From positions 1 to 10,721 of the forward strand of contig JAATVK010000021.1 in NCBI GenBank assembly GCA_014523485.1: a stretch of 10,721 bases of DNA. The letters are read 5' to 3'. The DNA comes from Nitrososphaerales archaeon TH5894 (GTDB lineage: Archaea > Thermoproteota > Nitrososphaeria > Nitrososphaerales > Nitrososphaeraceae). Shown here piece by piece: positions 1-7,770 of this stretch. Below the pieces are notes generated by a model, which did no database searches, was not told where the DNA came from, and saw only the letters and a program-made list of their open reading frames with translations. How positions within the stretch are numbered: the stretch's first letter is position 1; each line of letters starts with the position of its first letter. Both the position numbers and the translations under genes were made by a program.

Positions 1-1
1 G

Positions 2-157
2 AGACCCAAAATTAAAACCGTTATAGAACGTAAAAGATTTCTTTATTCAATAATAAAAGATAAAAATATCCAAAATTTAATAAACGAGAACAAACTAGAT
101 GAAGCAAAGGTTGCCGCTATTGAGCGCTTAAATCATTGGAGTGATTTGAAAAAATGA
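2..157 (+). CDS. Precorrin-2 dehydrogenase / siroheme synthase-like protein, C-terminal fragment
   Basis: The window opens inside a reading frame that stays open from base 2 to a TGA at 155-157, giving the last 51 residues of a protein whose start lies upstream. The fragment ends with an arginine/lysine-rich helix, then a stretch reading NLINENKLDEAKVAAIERL and a Trp-containing tail. This resembles the C-terminal helical domain of Met8/CysG-N type precorrin-2 dehydrogenases, which oxidise precorrin-2 to sirohydrochlorin with NAD+ and may also insert iron. The TGA overlaps the ATG of the next gene (ATGA), so translation is probably coupled to hemA. The identity rests largely on context: a siroheme synthase gene commonly sits directly before hemA in archaeal tetrapyrrole clusters. 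The NAD-binding part is not visible, so the call is tentative, but that this is a real coding tail is fairly certain. Confidence 0.6.
   Translation, partial: RPKIKTVIERKRFLYSIIKDKNIQNLINENKLDEAKVAAIERLNHWSDLKK
138..145 (+). promoter_or_regulatory. Ribosome binding site of hemA (GGAGTGAT)
   Basis: GGAGTGAT lies 8 bases before the hemA ATG, inside the end of the upstream coding sequence. It is one base short of the full archaeal Shine-Dalgarno GGAGGTGAT and supports the start at 154. It is one of very few convincing Shine-Dalgarno matches in the window, as expected for a gene inside a polycistronic message. Confidence 0.6.
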
Positions 158-1449
158 CCTTAGTTAATAAATCTTTTGATTTACTGAATTTTAGGATAAC
201 TTATAAAGAAGCTCCTATACATATGCTTGAAAAATTTTCCTTTAAAGATGTTAATAGTGCTCATGAAACTTTTCTTGAACATTTGCAAATGAAAGAATGT
301 TTAATTTTACAAACTTGTAATCGAGTAGAAATTTTTGCTGTGATAGAGGAAGAACTAAATTTACAGAAAATTATTAGTTATTGGGCAGATCATTCAAAAT
401 TATCAACAGAAGAATTTTCAAAAATAATAGAGATTGTGAAAGGTGAAGAGGTAATTCGACATCTACTAAAACTAGTTGCAGGTTTAGATTCTTTGGTAAT
501 TGGTGAAGATCAAATTCTAGGCCAAGTAAAAAGATCATATGAATTTTCGCGGTCTAATAATTACCTTGGATCTTTTCTTTCGATCATTTTTGAAAAATCA
601 TTACGGGTAGGAAGTAAAGTGCGATCACTTACAGGTATCAATAAAGGACGGGTATCGGTGGGATCTGTAGCAGTTAGTCTAGCGGAAGAATCAATTGGAA
701 GACTTAATGATAAGAAAATACTGCTTATCGGCTCAGGAGAAGGTGCGAGTCTCATAGCCAAAGCACTAAAACAGAGAAATGTATCTTTTATGAATACTAG
801 TAGAACTTACGAGAGAGCTAAATCATTCGCAGAATCTCTTTCGGGTATACCCATAATGTTTGAAGATGCTTTAATTTCTTTACATTCTATGGATATTATA
901 TTCGTAAGTACTACAGCTCCATATTATTTACTTACACATGATAGAATAAAAAAAACAATGGACACAAAAAATACATCGTTATTAATTTTTGATTTATCTA
1001 ACCCTAGAACAGTAGAAGACAGTATTTCTCAAATAGATAATGTCTTTCTATTTAATCTAGATCAAATAGGAGGTATTGTTCAAAGAAATCTTCAATGGAG
1101 AAAAAAAGAAATTCAGTCTGCAGATAAGATTATTGAAGAAGAAATGAAAAATATGGATTTATTATTAAAACGAAGAAAAGCAGATCCAGTTGTTGTTTCC
1201 GTTTTTCGGAATGTAGATAAAATTAGGAAAAGAGAACTTAATAAAGCCCTTTCTATCCTTGGACCAAAAATAGGGCCTCAAGAAGGAAAAATCATTGAAC
1301 AATTTTCTCACGCACTTTTAGAAGGAATAATGTCTACTCCTATGAATAATCTTCGTCGGCAGCTCCAAAATGATAAAGATGATGAGCAGGAACTAATGCG
1401 TTTAGCTGCTAAACTGTTTAATTATGAAAATGAAGCAAACCTCCAATAA
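154..1449 (+). CDS. hemA: Glutamyl-tRNA reductase
   Basis: Catalyses the NADPH-dependent reduction of glutamyl-tRNA(Glu) to glutamate-1-semialdehyde, the first committed step of the C5 route to tetrapyrroles, in the cytoplasm. The 431-residue length is normal. The N-terminal catalytic domain shows the TCNRVEIFAV motif with the nucleophilic Cys at residue 55. It is followed by HLLKLVAGLDSLVIGEDQILGQVK-type sequence at 103-126, where His103 matches the conserved active-site histidine. A Rossmann NADPH-binding domain begins near 188 with GSGEGA (193-198), and a helical dimerisation domain fills roughly 310-431. The start at 154 is supported by a Shine-Dalgarno sequence and the ATGA overlap with the preceding stop. 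The 3' end overlaps hemB by 26 bases. As the entry enzyme it is usually the control point for the pathway, but no regulatory site is visible here. Confidence 0.97.
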   Translation: MTLVNKSFDLLNFRITYKEAPIHMLEKFSFKDVNSAHETFLEHLQMKECLILQTCNRVEIFAVIEEELNLQKIISYWADHSKLSTEEFSKIIEIVKGEEVIRHLLKLVAGLDSLVIGEDQILGQVKRSYEFSRSNNYLGSFLSIIFEKSLRVGSKVRSLTGINKGRVSVGSVAVSLAEESIGRLNDKKILLIGSGEGASLIAKALKQRNVSFMNTSRTYERAKSFAESLSGIPIMFEDALISLHSMDIIFVSTTAPYYLLTHDRIKKTMDTKNTSLLIFDLSNPRTVEDSISQIDNVFLFNLDQIGGIVQRNLQWRKKEIQSADKIIEEEMKNMDLLLKRRKADPVVVSVFRNVDKIRKRELNKALSILGPKIGPQEGKIIEQFSHALLEGIMSTPMNNLRRQLQNDKDDEQELMRLAAKLFNYENEANLQ

Positions 1450-2446
1450 TTCTCTAGCTAATGGACCATATTTTCCGAATGTTAGACTAAGGCGTCTTAG
1501 AAAAAGTAAGGCACTTCGTGACCTTTTACAAGAAACGCGTATATCATCAGATGATTTAATTTTTCCATTATTTGTTGAAGAAGGATTAAAAAATCCGAAA
1601 AATGTAGCTTCCATGCCCGATATACAAAGAATTCCTCCTTCAAAAATTGTGGATGTAGTTTCGGAAATTTTAGATCTAGGAATTAAAGGAGTAATAGTTT
1701 TTGGAATTCCCTCTAAAAAAGATAATACTGCACACGCAGCATATAATGAAAAAGGAGTAGTTCAAAAAGCAATTAAAACTATAAAGAAAAATTTTGGAGA
1801 TAGAATTGTAGTAATCTCGGATGTATGCATGTGTCAGTATACAAATTCAGGTCATTGTGGGATAATTAGAGAAAATGTGGTAGATAATGATTCCACCATA
1901 GAAATTCTCTCTAAAATTGCTGAGAGTCATGCTAAATGTGGTGCAGATATAGTTGCTCCATCCGCTATGATGGATGGACAAGTTTTTGCAATTAGAAAAC
2001 AGCTAAATGATGCTGGTTTAGCCGATACATCCATTATGGCCTATTCAGCAAAAATGGCTTCACCATTATATAGCCCATTCCGTGACCTCGCGGATTCTAC
2101 CCCTAAATTTGGCGATAGAAAAACGTATCAAATGCCAGGTACTAATTCCTTTGAATCATTACGAGAAATTGAATTAGATATCAAAGAAGGGGCTGATATG
2201 ATTATGATAAAACCTGCTCTTCCCTATTTGGATTTAATCTATAAAACAAGGGAGCTTTTCAATCTTCCACTATGTGCTTACAGTGTTTCAGGTGAATATG
2301 CTTTAATAAAAGCGGCCTCTGAAAAAGGATGGATAAATGAAACAGATGTCATGATAGAATTTCTTTCCTCAATAAAAAGAGCCGGATCTGATCTTATAAT
2401 AACTTACTTTGCCAAAAAAATGGCAAAGGTCTTATTAGAAAAATAA
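1424..2446 (+). CDS. hemB: Delta-aminolevulinic acid dehydratase (porphobilinogen synthase)
   Basis: Condenses two molecules of 5-aminolevulinate to porphobilinogen. The 340-residue product carries both Schiff-base lysines: Lys210 in the MAYSAKMASP motif and Lys263 in the MIMIKPALPY motif. The metal site is of the cysteine-rich, zinc-dependent type, DVCMCQYTNSGHCG, with Cys135, Cys137 and Cys145, rather than the aspartate-rich magnesium type. The TIM-barrel core starts near residue 17 (FPNVRLRRLR). The first ATG (1424) and a second one two codons on (1430) are both possible starts. Neither has a clear Shine-Dalgarno sequence, and both lie inside the end of hemA, which implies coupled translation. 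The next gene, hemL, follows after 33 bases. Confidence 0.97.
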   Translation: MKMKQTSNNSLANGPYFPNVRLRRLRKSKALRDLLQETRISSDDLIFPLFVEEGLKNPKNVASMPDIQRIPPSKIVDVVSEILDLGIKGVIVFGIPSKKDNTAHAAYNEKGVVQKAIKTIKKNFGDRIVVISDVCMCQYTNSGHCGIIRENVVDNDSTIEILSKIAESHAKCGADIVAPSAMMDGQVFAIRKQLNDAGLADTSIMAYSAKMASPLYSPFRDLADSTPKFGDRKTYQMPGTNSFESLREIELDIKEGADMIMIKPALPYLDLIYKTRELFNLPLCAYSVSGEYALIKAASEKGWINETDVMIEFLSSIKRAGSDLIITYFAKKMAKVLLEK

Positions 2447-2452
2447 GATTCT

Positions 2453-2460
2453 TATAAATA
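2453..2460 (+). promoter_or_regulatory. Candidate TATA box (TATAAATA) for hemL
   Basis: TATAAATA sits in the only real gap inside the tetrapyrrole cluster, with its first base 27 nt before the TTG start of hemL. That is the usual archaeal TATA-to-transcription-start distance, so a transcript could begin at or very near the TTG and be leaderless. There is no Shine-Dalgarno sequence in the gap, which fits. The sequence is AT-rich throughout, so a chance match is possible. Confidence 0.45.
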
Positions 2461-2479
2461 GATTATAATAATTACATAC

Positions 2480-3760
2480 TTGATAAACGATCGCTCTGAA
2501 AAATTATTTCAGCGAGCAATTAAGGTGATTCCTGGAGGAGTGAACAGTCCTGTTAGGTTCTTTAGGCCTTACCCATTTTTCGTCTCTTCGGGTTTAGGAA
2601 GTAAAATAGTGACTGCTGATCACCAAACCTATCTAGATTATTGTATGGGATATGGATCCTTAATCTTTGGACATGCGTATTTACCCATTTTAGAATCTGT
2701 AAAAACTCAACTCGATAACGGGACTTTATTTTGTATCCCGTCTGAAAAAGAAATTTATCTCGCTGAACTTCTGACAAAAATAATACCCTGTGCAGAAAGA
2801 GTAAGATTAGTTAATACTGGTGCTGAAGCAACAATGACCGCTATACGATTAAGTCGAGCCTTTACCAGACGGAAGAAAATACTTAAGTTTAAAGGAGGAT
2901 ACCATGGAGCATATGATTATGTCTTAGTAAAAGCTGGATCAGGAGCAGCAACAATTCCATCATCTGATGGCTCACTGCAAGAAATTTCAGAAGAAACTCT
3001 ACTAGTGGAATATAATGATTTTGGAGATTTAGAAAGAATAATTAAAAAAGAATCGGAAAATATTAGCTGTTTAATTATGGAACCAGTCTTGGCTAATTAT
3101 GGTCTTTTACTTCCGGAAAAAAATTACCTAACAGAAATTAGAAAAATTACAAAAAAATATGGTATCTTGCTAATTTTTGATGAAGTCATAACTGGATTTA
3201 GGTTAGCTGTAGGAGGTTGCAGCGAATTTTTTGGCATAACACCTGATATTGCTACCTTCTCTAAATCTTTTGGAAATGGATTTCCTATAGCTGCTATATG
3301 TGGGAAGAAAGAAATAATGGATCAACTATCTCCATCTGGTAATGTTTATCAAGCAAGCACATATGCAGGAAATCCTGTTTCTGTAACAGCAGCAATAACA
3401 ACCGTAGAGAGCCTTTTGAAGAATAAAAATAAAATTTATCCTACTATAGCGAGGCTATGCGATACTTTAGTTATGGGAATTAAAGACGGTGTAAAGGAAT
3501 TTGCTGAACATTATACTATAAATTCTATTGGATCTCTATTCCAAATATTTTTTACCGCAGACGCAGTATCTACTCCTCTTGACATTTTAAAATGTGATAC
3601 CAAGATGTTCGAAAATCTATTCTGGGATTTACTAAAAAAAAATATTTTTATACCTCCTTCTATGTATGAGACATGTTTTATTTCTTATTCTCATTCTGAT
3701 GAAGATATAGAAAAAACCATAGAATGTTATTCTGATTCTTTAAATAAATATACTAAATGA
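2480..3760 (+). CDS. hemL: Glutamate-1-semialdehyde 2,1-aminomutase
   Basis: PLP enzyme that converts glutamate-1-semialdehyde to 5-aminolevulinate, completing the C5 route with hemA. The 426-residue product starts with the family hallmark VIPGGVNSPVR (17-26). It carries VNTGAEATMTAIRLSR (111-126), KGGYHGAYD (138-146), IFDEVITGFR (232-241, with Asp234 contacting the PLP ring nitrogen), and the PLP-binding Lys262 in FSKSFGNGFPIAA. The motif around this lysine differs from the GKIIGGGLP of bacterial HemL and looks more like general class III aminotransferases, but the N-terminal motif and the position between hemB and hemC support HemL. No ATG or GTG is available: the frame is closed by a TAG at 2459-2461, and TTG at 2480 gives the expected N-terminus. 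Only 1 base separates its stop from the hemC ATG. Confidence 0.93.
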   Translation: MINDRSEKLFQRAIKVIPGGVNSPVRFFRPYPFFVSSGLGSKIVTADHQTYLDYCMGYGSLIFGHAYLPILESVKTQLDNGTLFCIPSEKEIYLAELLTKIIPCAERVRLVNTGAEATMTAIRLSRAFTRRKKILKFKGGYHGAYDYVLVKAGSGAATIPSSDGSLQEISEETLLVEYNDFGDLERIIKKESENISCLIMEPVLANYGLLLPEKNYLTEIRKITKKYGILLIFDEVITGFRLAVGGCSEFFGITPDIATFSKSFGNGFPIAAICGKKEIMDQLSPSGNVYQASTYAGNPVSVTAAITTVESLLKNKNKIYPTIARLCDTLVMGIKDGVKEFAEHYTINSIGSLFQIFFTADAVSTPLDILKCDTKMFENLFWDLLKKNIFIPPSMYETCFISYSHSDEDIEKTIECYSDSLNKYTK

Positions 3761-3761
3761 A

Positions 3762-4715
3762 ATGACCCGAAAATTACGTATAGGTACTAGAGGAAGTAAA
3801 TTAGCCTTAGCACAGACACAAATTGTAATTAAAGCTCTTAGTCACCAAAATGAAACTATCGAGTATGAAATTACTCCAATCAAGACCAGAGGAGATTTAG
3901 ACAACTCGAAACCATTATTTTATCTAGATAAGAAGGGTATCTTTGAAAAAGAAATAAATGAATCAGTAGTTAAGAAGGATGTTGATTTTGCTATTCATAG
4001 TGTTAAAGATGTTCCAGCTACGATTCATGAGGACTTAGTCATAGCGTCTATTCCTCAAAGAGAATCGGTAATTGATGTTCTCATAAGTAAAAGTAGAAAA
4101 AGATTAGATCAACTTCCCATCGGTTCGATCATAGGAACAAGTAGCTTACGAAGAGCAATTCAAATTATTTCGTTTAGAAATGATTTCAAGGTAATACCAT
4201 TAAGAGGTAATATCGATACTAGAATTGAAAAAGCCTTAAAAGGAGAATATGATGCAATTATTCTAGCTGAAGCAGGATTGAAAAGACTGGGAAAAGAACA
4301 ATATATCAGTGAAAGATTCGATCCTAAAAAATTTTTACCAGCTGCCGGACAAGGGGCTCTAGCCTTAGTATGTAGGAAAACAGATCGAAAACTAGTCAAA
4401 TTCCTTCACAAAATTGAGCATGTTCCAACCAGAATTTCGATTAATGCTGAAAGATCTTTTATATCGAAAATTGAAGGTGGCTGTAGATTTCCAATTGCAG
4501 CATACACTAATTTATCTCCCAAAAATCATAAAATTAATTTTTATGCTAAAATATTCTCTTCTGATGGTTTGGAACATATTTCTATAAAAAAAATTGGTGA
4601 TTATGATCAACCGGAAATTGTCGGTAATATGGTTGCTAGTTATCTAATAGCGAATGGAGCCTTAAGGTTAGCGGAAGGTTGGGATAAATCTCTCAATGAA
4701 TGGAATAAAAAATAA
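3762..4715 (+). CDS. hemC: Hydroxymethylbilane synthase (porphobilinogen deaminase)
   Basis: Polymerises four porphobilinogen units to the linear hydroxymethylbilane on a covalently bound dipyrromethane cofactor. The 317-residue length is standard. Visible family features are RIGTRGSKLALAQ (6-18), the catalytic Asp83 in HSVKDVPA, the arginine-rich GTSSLRRAIQ (125-134), LRGNIDTR (147-154), LPAAGQGALAL (192-202), and the cofactor-attachment Cys241 in KIEGGCRFPIAAY. The ATG at 3762 follows the hemL stop by one base. The 3' end overlaps the cobA start by 20 bases, consistent with one transcript. No ribosome binding site is evident, so initiation probably relies on coupling to hemL. Confidence 0.97.
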   Translation: MTRKLRIGTRGSKLALAQTQIVIKALSHQNETIEYEITPIKTRGDLDNSKPLFYLDKKGIFEKEINESVVKKDVDFAIHSVKDVPATIHEDLVIASIPQRESVIDVLISKSRKRLDQLPIGSIIGTSSLRRAIQIISFRNDFKVIPLRGNIDTRIEKALKGEYDAIILAEAGLKRLGKEQYISERFDPKKFLPAAGQGALALVCRKTDRKLVKFLHKIEHVPTRISINAERSFISKIEGGCRFPIAAYTNLSPKNHKINFYAKIFSSDGLEHISIKKIGDYDQPEIVGNMVASYLIANGALRLAEGWDKSLNEWNKK

Positions 4716-5457
4716 AAAATATGGTAAAGTATACATATGTGGAGCAGGACCAGGCGACCCATCACTAATTACGGTAAAATGCTGGGATTTAATAAAAAAT
4801 TCTGATATAATTCTATATGACCGCTTAGTTAGTAGTGGCATTCTTAAATTAATTCCTGAGGATACACCAAAAGTATATGTAGGACGTTCGTCTGGTGATC
4901 CTACCATTAATCAATTCAAAACTAATCAAATTATGTTACAATATGCATTAACAGGAAAACAAGTTTTAAGACTCAAAGGAGGAGATCCTTTTATTTTTGG
5001 ACGAGGAGGAGAAGAAGCAGAATTTTTAAACGAAAATGCTATTGATTTTGAAATTATCCCTGGAATATCTTCTGCAATTGGTGCAGCCATTTATTCCGGT
5101 ATTCCTCTTACACATAGAAAATTTTCATCATCCGTTGCAATAGTTACAGGTCATGAGGATCCTACAAAAGAAGAGAAAAGTGTTAGATGGGATAAAATAG
5201 CAACAGCTGTTGATACCATAGTGATTCTTATGGGAGTAGAAAAGTTGAACTCTATTCTGAAAAAGTTAAAAAAGCATGGTCTTCCAGACGAAACTAAAAT
5301 TGCTGTAATTGAAAAGGGAACCCTAAAAGAACAAAAAATTATAATTGGTAATTTCAATAATATAAAAAAGAAAATGAAAAATGCATCTATACAACCTCCA
5401 GCCGTGATTATTATAGGTGAAGTTGTATCTTTATCAGAGCGACTAAGATGGATTTGA
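4696..5457 (+). CDS. cobA: Uroporphyrinogen-III C-methyltransferase
   Basis: Transfers two methyl groups from S-adenosylmethionine to C2 and C7 of uroporphyrinogen III to form precorrin-2, the branch point to siroheme, cobalamin and the siroheme-dependent heme pathway. The 253-residue product is the stand-alone type without a CysG N-terminal fusion. The fused activity is instead probably encoded by the partial gene at the window start. Motifs are GAGPGDPSLIT (16-26), LRLKGGDPFIFGRGGEE (91-107), PGISSAIGAAIYSGIPLTHR (122-141), TGHED (151-155) and PPAVIIIGEVV (234-244), all typical of SUMT. It overlaps hemC by 20 bases and hemD by 10 bases. The only in-frame ATG that keeps the GAGPGDP strand intact is at 4696. 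Confidence 0.96.
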   Translation: MNGIKNKKYGKVYICGAGPGDPSLITVKCWDLIKNSDIILYDRLVSSGILKLIPEDTPKVYVGRSSGDPTINQFKTNQIMLQYALTGKQVLRLKGGDPFIFGRGGEEAEFLNENAIDFEIIPGISSAIGAAIYSGIPLTHRKFSSSVAIVTGHEDPTKEEKSVRWDKIATAVDTIVILMGVEKLNSILKKLKKHGLPDETKIAVIEKGTLKEQKIIIGNFNNIKKKMKNASIQPPAVIIIGEVVSLSERLRWI

Positions 5458-6272
5458 TTGATTACGGATCTATAGATCATAACTTTAAGATTATTGCAAT
5501 AACAAAATCTGAAGGTTCTATCTCTAAGAAATTTATTGATAAAATTGAAAAAAATAGCTCTCGCCTAATTGTAGTAAAAACTTCAAACATAGTAAGATCT
5601 GATTCTAAAGTTTTTATCCAAATTTTTCGCCTGATTGCAAATTGGTCTTCTGGATATATTATTTTTTTGAGCTCTAACGCAGTTGATGTATTCTTTGAAT
5701 TTGCTGAGACTTTAAATATAATTAGTGACATAGTTTATGATTTGAATTCAAAATTTAATGTTGTGGCTATTGGCCCATCTACTAGAACTTCTCTTAAAAA
5801 ACATAGAATATTAGTGAATTCGATCCCTCATGATCACTCTTCTCTAGGAATTATAGATTTCTTCTCCCAATTGAAAAATAGTAAATATGAATCTAAGATA
5901 ATAATTCCGAGGAGTAAGAAAGCAGATAAATTTCTCAAAGAGAAACTCGTAAAGCTAGGTTTTGTCGTTAATGAATTCTATATTTATAATGTAACACCTG
6001 CAAAGGTTGATCCAGTCTGGATCGAATTTATTGATCTTCTTAAAAAAGAAAAAATTGATTCTTTAATTTTCACTAGTCCATCCAATGTTAGGTATTTTAT
6101 AAATATTATAAAGAAACACTCTTCCGATTTATTACCTTTAGTTTGTAAAATAAAAGTGATAGTATCAATTGGACCGCTGACTAGTAAAGAGCTCACTAAA
6201 TATAATATCCCATTTTCTGAATCTACACATCATTCATTAGAAGGAGTTTATGAAAATCTTTATATGAAATAA
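5448..6272 (+). CDS. hemD: Uroporphyrinogen-III synthase
   Basis: Cyclises hydroxymethylbilane with inversion of ring D to give uroporphyrinogen III, the substrate of the preceding gene product. HemD proteins diverge strongly, but this 274-residue sequence has the two pseudo-symmetric halves and their signature strands: IIFLSSNAVDVFF (71-83), VVAIGPSTRTSLKK (105-118), KIIIPRS (150-156), VVNEFYIYNV (173-182), SLIFTSPSNVRYF (205-217) and VIVSIGPLTSKEL (237-249). Position in a hem operon directly after cobA supports the call. The start overlaps the end of cobA by 10 bases. It is the last gene of the cluster, and an AT-rich gap with a T8 run follows. It is more lysine-rich and less conserved than its neighbours, which is normal for the family. 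Confidence 0.9.
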   Translation: MDLIDYGSIDHNFKIIAITKSEGSISKKFIDKIEKNSSRLIVVKTSNIVRSDSKVFIQIFRLIANWSSGYIIFLSSNAVDVFFEFAETLNIISDIVYDLNSKFNVVAIGPSTRTSLKKHRILVNSIPHDHSSLGIIDFFSQLKNSKYESKIIIPRSKKADKFLKEKLVKLGFVVNEFYIYNVTPAKVDPVWIEFIDLLKKEKIDSLIFTSPSNVRYFINIIKKHSSDLLPLVCKIKVIVSIGPLTSKELTKYNIPFSESTHHSLEGVYENLYMK

Positions 6273-6289
6273 TAAAAATTCAAATAAAA

Positions 6290-6297
6290 TTTATAAA
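6290..6297 (+). promoter_or_regulatory. Candidate distal TATA box (TTTATAAA) between hemD and sufB
   Basis: TTTATAAA is a close match to the archaeal TATA consensus, 18 bases after the hemD stop. A start about 25 bases downstream would fall in or beside the T8 run and give a sufB leader of roughly 45-50 nt. It competes with the box at 6340-6349. Which one is used cannot be decided from sequence. Confidence 0.3.
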
Positions 6298-6312
6298 ATT
6301 TTCATATTAATG

Positions 6313-6320
6313 TTTTTTTT
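6313..6320 (+). terminator. Poly-T terminator after hemD
   Basis: A run of eight T residues lies 41 bases beyond the hemD stop with no clear stem-loop before it. Archaeal RNA polymerase terminates on short T tracts without a hairpin, so this is a plausible 3' end for the tetrapyrrole operon, just ahead of the suf segment. Confidence 0.5.
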
Positions 6321-6339
6321 AATAGTATCGATTGTAATA

Positions 6340-6349
6340 TTTATATAAC
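6340..6349 (+). promoter_or_regulatory. Candidate proximal TATA box (TTTATATAAC) for sufB
   Basis: The TATA-like element is centred about 26 nt before the second in-frame ATG of sufB (6370) but only about 17 nt before the first (6361). The spacing therefore supports a leaderless transcript beginning at 6370. No Shine-Dalgarno sequence precedes either ATG. Confidence 0.45.
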
Positions 6350-6369
6350 ATAACGCCGTTATGAAATAC

Positions 6370-7770
6370 ATGACTACAGAAGAACTTAACATGGATTATA
6401 GTAAATATGATTTTAAGGACTCTACTGACTTATATGTATATACAAGTAAGAAAGGTCTTTCCCGCGGGACTATTGAAGAAATAAGTAGAATTAAAAATGA
6501 ACCACAATGGATGCTTGATTTTAGATTAAGGTCTTATGACATTTTTATGAATAAACCTATGCCTGTATGGGGGGGCGATTTATCAAAAATCAATTTTCAA
6601 AATATTTTTTATTATACAAAAGCATCAGAAAAGCAAAGTAAAAGCTGGGATGATGTGCCTGACTCAGTTAGAAAAACATTTGATAAACTTGGAATACCAG
6701 AAGCCGAAAAAAAATTCCTAGCTGGTGTTGGCGCTCAATATGAATCGGAAACTGTATATCATAACTTACGTGAAGATTTATCTAAACAAGGAGTCATATT
6801 TTCGGATACAGATACAGCAGTTAAAGAACATCCAGAGATTTTAAAAAAGTATTTTGGAAAGGTTATACCACCAGAAGACAATAAATTCGCTGCATTAAAT
6901 AGTGCGGTATGGTCAGGCGGTTCTTTTATTTACGTTCCACCTAATGTAAAAATTGACCTTCCATTACAAGCTTATTTTAGAATTAATGCTGAAAATATCG
7001 GACAATTTGAACGTACTTTAATTATTGCTGACGAAGGATCAGAAGTACACTATATTGAAGGTTGTACTGCTCCTGTTTATACAACTGAATCCTTGCATTC
7101 TGCTGTTGTTGAATTAATTGCAAAGAAAGATGCAAAAATAAGATACACGACTATTCAAAATTGGAGTAAAGATGTATATAATTTGGTAACAAAAAGAGCG
7201 TATGCCTATGAAAATGCTAGAGTCGAATGGATTGACGGAAATATTGGAAGTAAATTGACTATGAAGTATCCTGGAGTTTATATGCTTGGAAGAAATGCTC
7301 ATGCAGAAGTTATATCGATCGCCTTTGCTGGGTCGGACCAACATCAAGATGCAGGAGCAAAAGCAGTTCATTTAGCTCCTGATACTACATCTAGAATTAC
7401 AAGCAAGTCTGTTAGTAAACAATCCGGTAGGACTACATATCGTGGTTTATTGCATGTTGCAAAGGGTGCTACTGGTGTCAAGTCAAACGTTCGATGTGAT
7501 GCACTTTTACTTGATGAGACATCAAGAACAGATACCTATCCGTATGTCGAAGTGAACGAAGATGATGCAACGATTTCTCATGAAGCTAGTGTTGGAAAAA
7601 TTGGCGAAGATCAAATTTTCTATCTTATGAGTAGGGGATTCTCAGAGTCTGATGCCTTGTCACTTATAGTGGGCGGATTTATAGAACCCTTTACAAAGGA
7701 ATTACCTATGGAATATGCAGTAGAATTAAATCGACTTGTCAAATTAGAAATGGAAGATTCAGTAGGTTAG
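6370..7770 (+). CDS. sufB: Fe-S cluster assembly scaffold protein SufB
   Basis: Core scaffold subunit of the SUF machinery, which builds Fe-S clusters in the cytoplasm together with SufC and SufD. From the ATG at 6370 the product is 466 residues; an ATG three codons upstream (6361) would give 469. I prefer 6370 because the protein then begins [15 protein letters not shown], as I recall for related archaeal SufB, and because of the TATA spacing. Numbered from 6361, features are [10 protein letters not shown] (47-56), YIEGCTAP with Cys235, RCDALLLDE with the conserved cluster/sulfur-handling Cys379, and [22 protein letters not shown] with His407/Glu408. The C-terminal IVGGFIEPF is shared with the SufD paralogue downstream. 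The partner ATPase SufC is not in the window. A run of seven G at 6569-6575 falls in the PVWGG codons. Confidence 0.96.
   Translation: MTTEELNMDYSKYDFKDSTDLYVYTSKKGLSRGTIEEISRIKNEPQWMLDFRLRSYDIFMNKPMPVWGGDLSKINFQNIFYYTKASEKQSKSWDDVPDSVRKTFDKLGIPEAEKKFLAGVGAQYESETVYHNLREDLSKQGVIFSDTDTAVKEHPEILKKYFGKVIPPEDNKFAALNSAVWSGGSFIYVPPNVKIDLPLQAYFRINAENIGQFERTLIIADEGSEVHYIEGCTAPVYTTESLHSAVVELIAKKDAKIRYTTIQNWSKDVYNLVTKRAYAYENARVEWIDGNIGSKLTMKYPGVYMLGRNAHAEVISIAFAGSDQHQDAGAKAVHLAPDTTSRITSKSVSKQSGRTTYRGLLHVAKGATGVKSNVRCDALLLDETSRTDTYPYVEVNEDDATISHEASVGKIGEDQIFYLMSRGFSESDALSLIVGGFIEPFTKELPMEYAVELNRLVKLEMEDSVG

Noticed and set aside
3739-3752. TATA-like sequence before hemC
   Set aside because: It lies in coding sequence of hemL, 22-23 nt from the ATG, and is indistinguishable from AT-rich codons. 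The 1-bp spacing of the genes suffices to explain expression.
2480-3760. hemL product as an unrelated class III aminotransferase (for example a sugar or diamine aminotransferase)
   Set aside because: The VIPGGVNSPVR hallmark and the hemB-hemL-hemC context outweigh the unusual lysine motif.
5151-5480. 109-codon open frame on the minus strand opposite cobA
   Set aside because: It lies entirely antisense to a strongly conserved coding region, has a hydrophobic low-complexity composition and matches no family I recognise. It is a shadow of the AT-rich codon use.
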